A stretch of DNA of 64,000 nucleotides from JANJWP01 sp964482035 (GTDB taxonomy: Bacteria > Patescibacteriota > Gracilibacteria > BD1-5 > UBA2023), in contig CAYZVC010000003.1 in assembly GCA_964482035.1 (NCBI GenBank), positions 167,646-231,645 on the forward strand, read 5' to 3'. Shown here piece after piece: positions 48,717-58,576 of this stretch. The position numbers and the translations under genes were made by a program. The notes beneath the pieces are model-generated. The model was not told the DNA's origin. It ran no database searches and saw only the letters and a program-made list of their open reading frames with translations. The stretch's first letter is position 1; each line of letters starts with the position of its first letter.

Positions 48717-48938
48717 TTAGAAATTTGCTCCCGAGGGAACTCCCGGAGTGACGGAGCCCCTGGAATTGGAGACTCCAGGAGTGGTCGTGTTCGCCGCGAG
48801 GGATTCCTTTACGAGCTTTACGGCCGCTTCGGGGTTCTTTTTCGCGAAATCCCCGACGAGCTTGATCGCCTCGACGAGCTGTTCCGGAGTGATTTTTCCG
48901 GATTCGAGCCCGGCGTTCTCAGAAATCTTATCAGCCAT
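48717..48938 (-). CDS. Small hypothetical protein
   Basis: A 73-residue protein with a helical charged N-terminus and a Thr/Ser/Gly/Pro-rich tail. Its tail has two similar VTPGV/TTPGV segments. It lies 6 bases downstream of one operon gene and 19 upstream of the next, so it is a member of the same operon. Function unknown. Confidence 0.6.
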   Translation of the reverse strand: MADKISENAGLESGKITPEQLVEAIKLVGDFAKKNPEAAVKLVKESLAANTTTPGVSNSRGSVTPGVPSGANF

Positions 48939-48943
48939 ATCCG

Positions 48944-49258
48944 TTATACGTTATCGAATAGGAAATTGGCGTTGTCCGCCTCTTTGGAACGTTCTTCGGC
49001 TTCGGCCGAGCGGATATCGCGGACGAAACCCGTACGCTTTTCCCCTTCGGCGATAATCTGTCTTCCTTCCGTCTCGTCTACGAAAGCCACGAGGCGGTGG
49101 TAAAACGCCGTCATGCCTTCGTCGTCGAGAAGTTCGAGGGATTCGAGATAAAGGTACCTTTGGGTTTCGTCGATCCGAAGGCTGTTGATCAGCTCTTTCA
49201 AAATCGTCTTCCTTTGGCCCTTTTCCCGTATCCGTTTCAGGATGTTCGAGAGAAACAT
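48944..49258 (-). CDS. Small helical protein, first gene of the unknown operon
   Basis: A 104-residue, mostly helical charged protein, starting at ATG 49258 (MFLSNILKRIREKG); the frame is open 20 codons upstream. It contains RYLYLESLELLDDEGM and no cysteines. It resembles no family I know. It heads the four-gene operon ending at 46100. Confidence 0.6.
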   Translation of the reverse strand: MFLSNILKRIREKGQRKTILKELINSLRIDETQRYLYLESLELLDDEGMTAFYHRLVAFVDETEGRQIIAEGEKRTGFVRDIRSAEAEERSKEADNANFLFDNV

Positions 49259-49633
49259 TGGATTCGGTAACGTACCTTTCCGCAAGTATATCGGATAAGT
49301 ACGGTTTTCGCAATTCACAAATGAAGAGTCTTTATTAAATGAAAAGAAATTAAATTAATTTATTAAATCTATTATGAATATTAATCCGGGCATTCTAACT
49401 TCACAGTGTCGGAACGATACGGGTTTCCGTGAAAACGTTTTTGACGGAGCTTGTTTTCGTTCGGTACCGGGAAGCTTTTCTGGAAGCGGTTTTTCATAAC
49501 GTTTTTCACAATGTCGAATTGTGAACGGGGATTCCCGTTTGACTTGTTTTGTCTTCGAAAATCCGTACAGTCTGCCCGTGTGTTTCCATGTCAGGGTTAT
49601 TGACGGAGGACGCTCGTTTCGTAAATAACTTCC
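49259..49633. promoter_or_regulatory. Divergent intergenic region with AT-rich patch
   Basis: A 375-base region between divergent genes. 49318-49385 is unusually AT-rich for this genome. An inverted repeat TTCACAAT-N5-ATTGTGAA (about 49505-49525) looks like an operator. TTGACT occurs at 49539-49544, but no -10 at good distance was found. No gene. Confidence 0.5.
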
Positions 49634-50974
49634 ATGCATTTTTCAAAATCGAAGCGGCTCGTCGCATCGCTCGCCGTCATCGCGTATTGTATAGGGATAC
49701 TCTCTGCCCCGTACGCGAAAATCGCGGTGGACAAGTACGTTCTCGGCAAGACTCAGGAAACGGCTTCCCCGGTCTCGGAATCGAACACCGCCGATTCCAT
49801 CGGGAACCTCGCGAGGTTCGACGAGGCGTACCGCATACTGAAGGACAATTACTACGGTTTCGACTCCGTTGCCGGAAACGACCTCGAGTCCGGGATGATC
49901 AAGGGAATGGTCGATTCTCTCGGGGATAAGCACAGCACGTACTTCGACATCGATGAGACGAAGAAATTCAACGAAGCCCTTTCCGGTGACTTCGAAGGCA
50001 TCGGCGCCGTAGTCGACAAAAGCGACTTCGGGGTATCGGTGAAGCAGATCCTCGCGGGATCGCCGGCGAAGGAAGCCGGAATCCTCAACGGCGACATCAT
50101 ATCGAAAGCCGGCGGGAACAAACTCGAATGACTCACTCTTTCCGACGCCATCGACCACATCCGCGGTCCGGCGGGAACCGTGGTCGAACTCGAAATCCTG
50201 CGTGCCGGAGAAACCGCCCCGATCATTAAGAAGGTCACCCGCAGGCGGATTACCGTCCCTTCCGTCGAAGGGAAGATGATCGAAGGCACCAAGACCGCCC
50301 ATATCGTGCTTTCCGTTTTCGGAGAAAAGACCGCGTTCGAATTTCTCAAGACCTACGCCGATCTCCGCAAACAGGGTGCGGATTCCCTCATTCTCGACCT
50401 CCGCGACAACGGTGGCGGATTACTCGAAACCGCGGTGAACCTTTTGTCCAACTTCGTCGCCAAGGACAAGCTCCTCGTAACGACCAAAGAAAAAAATTCG
50501 TTCAACAACCGCTCGTACTTCTCGTACGGTCCGGGCGATATCGACGTTCCGGTGGTAGTTTTGGTAAACGAAAACACGGCTTCCGCTTCGGAAATCACCG
50601 CCTGAGCCCTCAAGGATTACGAACGGGCCGTAATCGTAGGAACCAAGACGTACGGAAAAGGTTCCGTCCAACAGCCGTTCGTCCTTTCCGACGGCAGCGA
50701 ACTCAAGGTGACCGTAGCCAAGTGGTACACGCCGCTCGACCACGGCATCGACAAAATCGGAATCGATCCCGACGTACTCGTGAATTTCGAAAAGGAAGAC
50801 TACGAAAAGAAATACGACCGCCAGCTCGAAGAAGCGAAGAAGGTCATCGAAAAATTGAAAAAATCCGACCGGACCTCGGTATTGAACGAATACGCGAAGC
50901 GCGCCGCCGAAACGAAGGAGGAAAAGAAGGATTCCGAGACTTCCGCGTCGGGGTCCGTCAAACGCGACAAGTAA
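49634..50974 (+). CDS. C-terminal processing peptidase, S41 family
   Basis: A 446-residue exported protease: N-terminal signal/anchor (LVASLAVIAYCIGIL), a PDZ domain (LNGDIISKAGGNKLEG) and an S41 catalytic domain. The catalytic dyad is Ser317 in ENTASASEI and Lys342 in TKTYGKGSV, 25 residues apart as in CtpA. Two TGA codons are Gly, one at 50603-50605 directly after SASEITA, where family members have Gly. A charged C-terminal tail follows. Precedes glyA by 16 bases. Confidence 0.94.
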
Positions 50975-50990
50975 CCTTTCTTAGACAACC

Positions 50991-52238
50991 ATGGACATTT
51001 TCGCCAAGCTCAAAGCCCTCGATCCCGCCGTTTCCGACGCCATCGCCTCCGAAGAACGCCGCCAAGAATCCGAAATCGAACTCATCGCGAGTGAGAACTA
51101 CGTTTCCGAAGCCGTGCTCGCCGCGAACGCCTCGGTGTTTACGAACAAGTATTCCGAAGGGTATCCGGGCAAGCGGTATTACGCCGGCCAAATCAATGTC
51201 GACGTAATCGAAAATCTCGCTATCGAACGCGCGAAGGCCATCTTCGGTGCCGAATACGTCAACGTACAGCCGCTCTCGGGTTCTCCGGCGAATCTTGCCG
51301 TATACCTCGCGCTTCTTGCTCCGGGCGACACCGTTCTCGGAATGAGCCTCGATCAGGGCGGACATCTTTCCCACGGGCATCCTCTCAATTTCTCGGGCCT
51401 TCTTTACCGTATAGTTTCCTACGGGCTCGACCGCGAGACCGAACTTATCGACATGGACGAAGTCGAGCGCATCGCCTTGGCGGAAAAGCCGAAGATGATC
51501 ATCGCCGGATTCTCGGCATATTCGCGCAGTCTCGATTGGAAGCGTTTCCGTGAAATAGCCGACAAGGTCGGCGCCTACCTGATGGCCGACATTTCGCACA
51601 TCGCGGGATTGGTCGTCGGCGGAGTTTTGGAAAACCCGGTTCCGTATTGCGACGTCGTGACTACCACCACCCATAAGACCCTCCGCGGTCCGCGCGGTGC
51701 CATGATCATGTCGAAGGCGGAACTTGAGGCGAAAATCGCCCGCGCCGTATTCCCAGGAGTCCAGGGCGGACCGCACGAACACACCGTAGCGGCCAAGGCC
51801 GTAGCATTCAAGGAAGCTTCGACTCCGGAGTTCAAAGCGTACGCGGCGAACGTCGTGAAAAACGCCCGCGCCCTCTCCGACGCCCTCGTCGGACACGGAT
51901 TCCGCGTCGTTTCCGGCGGTACCGACAACCACCTCCTCCTTTTGGACGTGTTCGGTTCGAAGGGCGCGACCGGTAAAGAAGCGGAAAAAGCCCTCGAAGC
52001 CGTGGGCATCTCGGTCAATAAGAACATGATCCCGTACGATCCGCGCAAACCCCTCGACCCGTCGGGAATCCGCGTAGGCACCCCCGCGATCACTACCCGC
52101 GGAATGGGCGTCGAAGAAATGAAGACCGTGGCCCGCGTGATGAACGACGCGATCGAGAACCGCGAAGACGCGTCGAAGTTGGCAGAGTTGGCGAAAGAAA
52201 TCGCCGTACTTTGCTGGAAATTCCCTATCTACCGCTAA
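50991..52238 (+). CDS. glyA: Serine hydroxymethyltransferase
   Basis: A 415-residue PLP enzyme that interconverts serine and glycine with tetrahydrofolate and supplies one-carbon units. The PLP lysine is Lys229 in TTTTHKTLRGPRG; other marks are ELIASENYVS and NKYSEGYPGKRYY. Length normal, no UGA codons. It follows the ctp protease by 16 bases and overlaps nothing; the next gene starts 3 bases later. Confidence 0.97.
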   Translation: MDIFAKLKALDPAVSDAIASEERRQESEIELIASENYVSEAVLAANASVFTNKYSEGYPGKRYYAGQINVDVIENLAIERAKAIFGAEYVNVQPLSGSPANLAVYLALLAPGDTVLGMSLDQGGHLSHGHPLNFSGLLYRIVSYGLDRETELIDMDEVERIALAEKPKMIIAGFSAYSRSLDWKRFREIADKVGAYLMADISHIAGLVVGGVLENPVPYCDVVTTTTHKTLRGPRGAMIMSKAELEAKIARAVFPGVQGGPHEHTVAAKAVAFKEASTPEFKAYAANVVKNARALSDALVGHGFRVVSGGTDNHLLLLDVFGSKGATGKEAEKALEAVGISVNKNMIPYDPRKPLDPSGIRVGTPAITTRGMGVEEMKTVARVMNDAIENREDASKLAELAKEIAVLCWKFPIYR

Positions 52239-52241
52239 AAC

Positions 52242-52922
52242 ATGGGTCTCGATTCCGGAGATTTTTCGCCCGATGCGGAGACCGGGCTCGGCCAAGCGCC
52301 CGAGCAGGTTTCCGAAAAAGCCCGCGAGCAAGCCTCTTCCAAGGCTCTGGCGGGCATCGCGCGTACCCGTAAGGACGAATCGAAGGGGCGTAAAGCCTCG
52401 GATCTTTTGACGTCGATGCTCGTGGCGCTCTTGCGTGACGCGCGTTTCGATCCGCTCATCGAGCCGGTAATGGGGCTCCTCCGGCTGAACCTTCCGGCGC
52501 CGTACGTCGTCGGACTCCTTTCACTCGTATCCCGCGAGGCCTCATCTTCCATTCGCCGCGCCTACGATCCGTCGCTGCCGCTTTTGAAATCCGAACCGGC
52601 CGCCGAGTCGGAGCGCGTAGATTTCGATCCCAACAAGCTCCGTCCCGATTTCCGAGACCGCATCAACGAATGGATCGCCGACGTATTCCTCGTCGCGACG
52701 AAAGATCCGTCGTACGTACTGACCGACAAGTTCCTTTCCGAAATTTCTTCTCCGAAACTCCGCGAAGCGTTCGTAACGGCCTCGGAAGGCGTGCTCGTTT
52801 TTTTCTTCAATACGAAGAACGTCACGGTTCCCCAATCTGAAGCGCGGTCGCTCTCCGCGTTCCTGTTGAAAGAATTGGAAAACCGCATATCGAAGATCGA
52901 ACGGGAAAAAGAGGGGCCGTAA
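52242..52922 (+). CDS. Hypothetical protein after glyA
   Basis: A 226-residue protein starting 3 bases after glyA, in the same operon. It is helical, with a hydrophobic middle (ASDLLTSMLVALLRDARFDPLIEPVMGLL) rather than clear membrane helices, and a charged C-terminus (RISKIEREKEGP). No UGA codon, no known motif. Function unknown. Confidence 0.65.
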   Translation: MGLDSGDFSPDAETGLGQAPEQVSEKAREQASSKALAGIARTRKDESKGRKASDLLTSMLVALLRDARFDPLIEPVMGLLRLNLPAPYVVGLLSLVSREASSSIRRAYDPSLPLLKSEPAAESERVDFDPNKLRPDFRDRINEWIADVFLVATKDPSYVLTDKFLSEISSPKLREAFVTASEGVLVFFFNTKNVTVPQSEARSLSAFLLKELENRISKIEREKEGP

Positions 52923-52970
52923 CCCTCTTTTTTAATATCCGCCCGCGCCGGTATCGGATGCCGCAGGTTT

Positions 52971-54416
52971 TTAAGAACGGCGGATTTTTAAGAAAAGAGT
53001 CTGGAACGAAAGGATGCTTAAAAGCGCCGCTCCCGCCCAAGCGGTGACGGATGATTCGAACGTGCCGAGGGGTTTTACCGTCGCCCACGGTATTTCCGAA
53101 ACCCCTGACGATACGGCGTTCGTCCACGCGAGTGCCGAATATCCGACCGATCAGAATGCGGTAGCTATCGAATGGGCGCCCGCCGCTTCCGCGGGGATTG
53201 CCAAAAGCGCCGGTATTGCGGCATATGCCAAAACCGGTATGGTCGCCACGTTCGACAATATAGACAACAACGGAAGCGATCAGAACGCGGCGGCGGTCAC
53301 CGGTACCGTGGCTACGGTCGCGGCAAGGGTCGCTACCGCCGTTTCTTTCAAGGAGAGGGATTTCGGGACAAACGACAGGTTTTCCGAAATTTTCGGAGCG
53401 ACCGCCGACATTCCGAGGGTCGCTGCGAACGAGAGGAGGAACGACGCGTCCGATGCCGTTTGCGGATTCCAGAGGACCGTCCCCGCCGCTACCGCGAAGA
53501 GGGTCGGTACCGCATCGGCTTTGAATGCCGGTTCGCAGAGCGTGGCCACGGTGGACATGAACGCCGCTCGGATGACGGGTATTCCGCTACCGGCAAGCGC
53601 CGCGTATCCCCAAATCCCGCAAAGAAGAAACGCCGCCCTCGTTAAAAACGGCAGCCGTTTGGCGAGTACGGCGAGCATTCATCCGACTACGGCGACGTTT
53701 CCCCCGCTCGCGACCACGAGGTGCGACAATCCGCTCGTCCGGTATCCGGCGTATTCTTCTTCGGATATCCCCGTTCCGTCGCCGAAGAGGATCCCTTTGG
53801 CGAGGCCGGCTTCTTTTCTTGGAAAAATACGGTCGGTCATGCTACCGAGCCAAGAGCGGGTTTCGGATATGGAATCCGGATGCGGAGTCTTGATGGTGAC
53901 GACGTCCGCCCGTATCTCGGGAAGCGTCGTTTTCCGGCCCGTGGCGACGTTTTTCCTCCATTCCGTTATCTCGACTTCGTCTCCCTGGGAAAGACGGTCT
54001 ACGGATGCGTAAAACCGGATTTCCAGATTTCCGTCGAACGGCGTGCCGTTTACTGAAAGGATCCGGGCGTCGAATCCGGAAGGTCGCACGGAACCGATCT
54101 CAGCCCCGATGGCGCTTCACGAGACGGACGCGACGTGGAAGAACGCGTCCGTTACGGCTTTCGAAGCTTCTTCGTGGATGATACAAGAAACGACGAAAAC
54201 GCTCGTTCCCAAAATGCAGGCCATGACGGCCGGAAGGGTTCTCGCGACGGCTTTCGGAGACGATACAAAAGCCACCGCGACGAAGACCGGGGATACGAGG
54301 ATTCCGGGAAGGCCCCAGATTCCGTACCCGATCGCCGAAGCGGTGGCGGAAAGACAGAAGACGGCGAACGAAAACCTGTCGGCTAATCGTTTTTGGCAAT
54401 CATTTTGGCGAATCAT
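52971..54416 (-). CDS. comEC: ComEC-type DNA uptake channel, truncated form
   Basis: A 481-residue membrane protein. It has the ComEC competence domain: GLSHLVVASGGNVAVV (family GLSHLLAISGLHV), SGIPVIRAAFMST (family SVPVLRA) and ASFLLSFAATLG. A small soluble OB-like part lies near residues 110-170. The usual C-terminal metallo-beta-lactamase domain is absent. Four TGA codons (54117, 53679, 53280, 53157) are Gly. It overlaps the 3' end of the Lgt-like gene by 34 bases. ComEC carries single-stranded DNA through the inner membrane in transformation. Confidence 0.85.
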
Positions 54417-55150
54417 CGGAATGCGAAGAGCATGCAGACGACCGCCATGATCTGCGTCAAATTAAGGAAGAATATGCCTTTGAACGAGTCTTCGGCACCG
54501 TTCCAGAATTCTCCTATGAGAAGGACCGGTGCGAACGCCGAGAGACCCAAGTAGCCGACGAGGCCGTCGATCTTCACGAACGCCGCGCGGGCGATGTAGA
54601 GGACGACGAAGTATACGAAACAGAAGAACGCGTAGATGAGTGCCAACGGTACGACCGGAGAGGTGTACGGATTGGCGCTTTCCGGATCGGAATAGGTGAT
54701 ACCGAACGGAAGATTGGTAGGCTTTCCGTAGATTTGGCCGCCGATGAAGGCGCCCAAATACCCGATTACCCCGGCGAAGAGGAAAGCCAATACGACCGCG
54801 TCGAGGTATTTTCCCAGAGGGAGCTTATGCTTTTTGAGTTTGTGGATGAGCACGAGGAAGAAACCGAGCGCTCCGCCCGCTAAGGAGAAGTTATAGTCGG
54901 AAGTGACGAAAAACCTCAGAAATCCTTCGGAAATGACGTCTTTGAATTCGGAGAGATGGAAGAACAGTCTCGAAAGTACGAACGAAGCCAAAAACAGCTG
55001 GAGCGCGTTTCCGATGAAGAAGTTCGTGTTGATTCCGAATTTCCCCGAAAGCTTGTAAAGCATTCCGAAGAAGAGGAGGAACGAGATCGAGAGGGCGATA
55101 CCGAAGGTATAGACGGTAATGCCGAACGGGAGTTCGATTTGCGGGTACAT
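54383..55150 (-). CDS. lgt: Lgt-like prolipoprotein diacylglyceryl transferase
   Basis: A 255-residue polytopic protein of the Lgt family, which adds diacylglycerol to lipoprotein precursors. The N-terminal GITVYTFGIAL and the central GYLGAFIGGQIYGKPTNLPFG align with the Lgt signature, but the signature's Arg and Asn (GRxGNFxNxE) are replaced, so activity is doubtful. TGA 54413-54415 is Gly and extends the protein by ten residues to TAG. A lipoprotein with a clear lipobox lies at 60-61.7 kb, so a lipoprotein pathway is expected. Confidence 0.75.
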
Positions 55151-55184
55151 GCCGGTTTTTAGGACTAATTCGTGCCTCTATCGC

Positions 55185-56720
55185 TTAGCGCGCGTATTCG
55201 ATGACGCGCTTTTCGCGAATGAGGTTGACCTTCACTTCTCCCGGGTACGAGAGGTTGGCTTCGATGGTTCCGGCGATTTCCCCGGCGAGCTTTTCCGCTT
55301 CAAGGTCGGAGACGGTCGACGCGTCGACGAAGACGCGGACTTCGCGTCCGGCCGAGAGGGCGTACGCCTTGGACACTCCGGAGAAGCTCATGGCAAGGTT
55401 CTCCATTTCCTGGATGCGCTTCACGTATTCTTCGGCATTCATTCGGCGCGCTCCCGGGCGGATGGCCGAGATGGCGTCGGCTATCTGGACGATCTTGGTT
55501 TCGATGCAGATGCACGGAACGTCGTCGTGGTGCCCTTCGATGATGTTGACGATCTTTTCGTCGAGACCGTACTTGCGGGCGATCTTGCCGCCGATTTCCG
55601 GGTGGGTGCCTTCGATGTCGTGGTCCATGGCCTTGCCGAGGTCGTGGAGGAGTCCGCCCTTGAGCGCGAGCGCCGGGTCGGCGCCGATCTGCTTGGCGAT
55701 GGCCTCCGCGATGTAGGCGACTTCTTTGGAGTGCATGAGGATGTTCTGCCCGTAGCTGGTACGGAAGCGGAACTTGCCGATGAGCGGCACGATTTCGTCG
55801 GGAATGCCGACGATACCCATTTCATTGACGGTCTTTTCTCCGAGATCGTAGATGAGCTTTTCGGCCTCCTTCTGGTTTTCTTCGACGATTTCCTCGATGC
55901 GCGCCGGTTGGATGCGCTTGTCTTCGATGAGGGCTTCGAGGGATTTCTTGGCGATGAAGCGGCGGAAGAGGTCGAAACTCGAGATGAAGACGGTGTCCGG
56001 AGTGTCGTCGATAATGAGCGATACGCCGGTGGCGCGTTCGAAGGCGACGATGTTGCGGCCTTCCTTTCCGATGAGTTTGCCTTTCACGTCGTCGGATTCG
56101 AGCTTGACCATGGTCTGGGTCATTTCGGCCGTGACGTCGCCGGCGTACTGCTGGATGGACTTAATGAGGATTTCCTGGGAGAGTTCGCGTTCGCGGAGCT
56201 TGAGTTCGGTGCGTTTCTTGCCCATGAGGCCGAGAATGTCCTTGTCGTAGCGTTCTTCGACCTGCTTGAGGAGGAGTTCCTTCGCGGTCTTTTCGTCCAT
56301 CTTGGACACTTCGGACAACTTCGACCGGAGCTCGTCCTTGAGGCGTTCCTGGGAATCCTTGAGTTCGGATATTTCGCGTTCGCGGTCGCGGAGCGAAGTC
56401 TGGCGGACGTCGAGTTCTTCGAGTTTCTTGTCGATGCGTTCGTCCTTTTCGACGATGCGGGCTTCGATCTCCTCGACTTTCTTCTGGCGTTCGCGGCTTT
56501 CGCGGCGTTCTTCTTCGAGCTTGCGGCGCTCGTCTTCGATGCGGCGGTCGGATTCTTCCTTATGGCGACGGGCCTTCCCTTCGGCGTCGCGGAGGATGGA
56601 AGAGGCTTCGTTCTTGGCTTTTTCAAGGGATTCGCCGTTCTTCTTCGTCGCGAAGAAATACGCGACTCCTGCGCCCGCGGCTCCCGAGAGGAGCACGCCG
56701 ACGATGAGTTCCGGAGGCAT
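55185..56720 (-). CDS. rny: Ribonuclease Y
   Basis: RNase Y is a membrane-bound endoribonuclease that starts mRNA decay. The 511-residue protein has an N-terminal membrane helix (MPPELIVGVLLSGAAGAGV), a long coiled coil (about residues 30-180), a KH domain (GKLIGKEGRNI) and an HD domain (LHDLGKAMDHD, with GHHDD). Length and order match Bacillus RNase Y. ATG 56720 chosen; no UGA codons. Its promoter lies at 56811-56837. Confidence 0.96.
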   Translation of the reverse strand: MPPELIVGVLLSGAAGAGVAYFFATKKNGESLEKAKNEASSILRDAEGKARRHKEESDRRIEDERRKLEEERRESRERQKKVEEIEARIVEKDERIDKKLEELDVRQTSLRDREREISELKDSQERLKDELRSKLSEVSKMDEKTAKELLLKQVEERYDKDILGLMGKKRTELKLRERELSQEILIKSIQQYAGDVTAEMTQTMVKLESDDVKGKLIGKEGRNIVAFERATGVSLIIDDTPDTVFISSFDLFRRFIAKKSLEALIEDKRIQPARIEEIVEENQKEAEKLIYDLGEKTVNEMGIVGIPDEIVPLIGKFRFRTSYGQNILMHSKEVAYIAEAIAKQIGADPALALKGGLLHDLGKAMDHDIEGTHPEIGGKIARKYGLDEKIVNIIEGHHDDVPCICIETKIVQIADAISAIRPGARRMNAEEYVKRIQEMENLAMSFSGVSKAYALSAGREVRVFVDASTVSDLEAEKLAGEIAGTIEANLSYPGEVKVNLIREKRVIEYAR

Positions 56721-56810
56721 GGTTGGATTCGTTAAAATGGCCCTGTCGGGCGTTGGAATGGGTTTTTTCGGACGTTTGTCGCACCGGAATCGGAAATTCC
56801 GAGCGTCGAC

Positions 56811-56837
56811 ACTATACGCGAAATGAACGAAAGTCAA
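56811..56837 (-). promoter_or_regulatory. Putative rny promoter
   Basis: TTGACT (56832-56837) and TATAGT (56811-56816) on the minus strand with a 15-base spacer, about 90 bases upstream of the rny ATG. Confidence 0.55.
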
Positions 56838-56904
56838 CCGCGCGCCCGGGTACGAACCTTGTATTTTGGCGAAAATCCGCTATACGGAGGGTACGGAAAA
56901 AATC

Positions 56905-57390
56905 ATGAAAAAATTCGCCTGCACGGAGTGTTCCTACCTCTACCGCCCCGCATTCGGGGAAGAAGAGCTGGAAATCGCTCCCGGAACCCCTTTCGAATCC
57001 GTCGCGGATTCCTTCTCCTGTCCCTCTTGCGGGGCTTCGGAGGAGTTTTTCCACGCGGTGACCGAATACGTGAACGAACCTTTCGATTACGACGACCTTT
57101 CCGAAGAAGAATGACAGCATGTGGCCCGGTTCCGACAAACGCCCGAGGGCGTCGTCGTACGGATCGGGAACGACGATTCCCCCCATCCGAACGAGGATTC
57201 CCACTTTTTCGAGTGGGTCGCACTCGTTGACGAAGACGGGGAAGACGTGGCTTTCAAAATCCGACCCAACCCTTCCGAAGACCTGCTCTTCGAAGATTTC
57301 GAACGCGACGATTTCGCGGAAATCCGGGTTTGCTGCAGCGTCCACTGAGTGTGGAAAGGCAATCCGGAACCCCTTACCGAACACGAATAA
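56905..57390 (+). CDS. Rubredoxin-superoxide reductase fusion
   Basis: A 161-residue fusion. Residues 1-50 form a rubredoxin (Cys6, Cys9, Cys39, Cys42; CTECSYLYRP and CPSCG) and the rest a superoxide reductase centre II. Its five iron ligands are readable as His72, His94, His100, Cys144 and His147 (HPNEDSHFFEW and CCSVHGVW). Superoxide reductase turns superoxide into peroxide without making oxygen; rubredoxin feeds it electrons. Two TGA codons are Gly, one (57346-57348) in the invariant HG-W loop. ATG 56905 is chosen. Its TAA overlaps the next gene's ATG (TAATG). Confidence 0.92.
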
Positions 57391-57749
57391 TGCCAACGAT
57401 GACGGTATGTACCGGACGGTCCTGTTCGGAACGCTATTCCAAATACATTCTCGCGCGGCTTCGCGGAGATAAGGACAAATTCGACAAGGACGACAAGATC
57501 GCCATTGAGGAATGCATGTGTCGATGACAGTGCAAGGACGGTCCGGTATTCCTCTACGAGAAGGAACTCTTCACCCGAGGGAATCCCGTAAAGGCCAGCG
57601 AAGTCTTCCTCAGGAAGCTCGCGGAACTCGGCAGACAGAAACAGGCCGAGGCTCGCTGAACCGATGGATCCGCTCCCGTAACGCCCGAAAATTCTAGAAA
57701 ATCCCACCGGAACGCCGGCGGAAATAACCCCGAAAACGCATGAAAGTAG
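57390..57749 (+). CDS. Thioredoxin-like [2Fe-2S] ferredoxin
   Basis: A small protein with the ligand set of thioredoxin-like ferredoxins: Cys7, Cys12, Cys43 and Cys47 (VCTGRSCSE and CMCRGQCKDGP), where the Gly before Gln-Cys is UGA (57525-57527). It probably shuttles electrons. With two more TGA codons as Gly (57657 and 57741) the frame runs to TAG 57747-57749, 119 residues, giving a Pro/Asn-rich tail that overlaps era by 10 bases. The tail has no family support. Confidence 0.8.
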
Positions 57750-58576
57750 GCTACGTCGCGCTGGTCGGACGTCCGAACTCCGGAAAATCGAGCTTTCTCA
57801 ACGCTCTGATCGATGAAAAGGTCGGTATCGTTTCGAATCGCCCGCAGACCACGAGAAAATCCGTACGTTGAATATACACGGACGAGGTTCGCCAAATCAT
57901 TTTCTTCGATACTCCCGGCATCCACGAATCGAAGGACGATTTCAACGTCCGCATCAATTCGGTAGCCACCCGCGCCATCGGCGACGCCGACGCGGTCGTG
58001 CGTTTCGTGGATTCCTCGCGTCCGTACGGCGCTGAGGAAGTGAAGATCGACGAACTCGTGGACACCTGTAAGAAGCCGGTGCTCCGCGTGTATTCCAAAT
58101 GGGACGTCGCGATGAAGGGACTCGACAAGGGCGATTCCATCGCGATTTCGAGCGTGACGCAGGACGGGTTCAAAGAGCTCGTACAAGCCGTGACCGACAT
58201 GCTTCCGGAAGGCGTTCCGTACTACGGCGACGACTACTACACCGACCAGGACCCGTACACCCGCGTTTCGGAAATCGTACGTGAGAAGGCGTTCCAACTC
58301 CTCTCCGAAGAAATCCCCCACGACCTCTACGTCAAAGTCGAAGAATTCGAACAGGACGGCGAAATGCTCCGAATGCTCGCCTACGTCGTAGTGGAACGCG
58401 ATTCGCAGAAGCGCATCGTCATCGGAAAAGGCGGCGAAATCATCCGCGAAATCGGCATGCAGGCGCGCCTCGACCTCGAAAAGATCTACGGCCGCAAAGT
58501 GTTCATCGTGCTTCGCGTAAAGGTGGATCCGCATTGGAAGAAGAATAACAAGCTCGTCGATTCCCTTTTGAAATAA
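57740..58576 (+). CDS. era: GTPase Era
   Basis: Era is an essential GTPase for 30S ribosome assembly. The 278-residue protein has G1 GRPNSGKSS, G3 DTPG, and a C-terminal KH domain (IVIGKGGEIIREIG). The G4 NKxD motif is altered to YSKWD. TGA 57869-57871 is Gly in the conserved switch region (KSVRGIYT). Its TAA overlaps the Rrf2 gene start. Confidence 0.95.
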
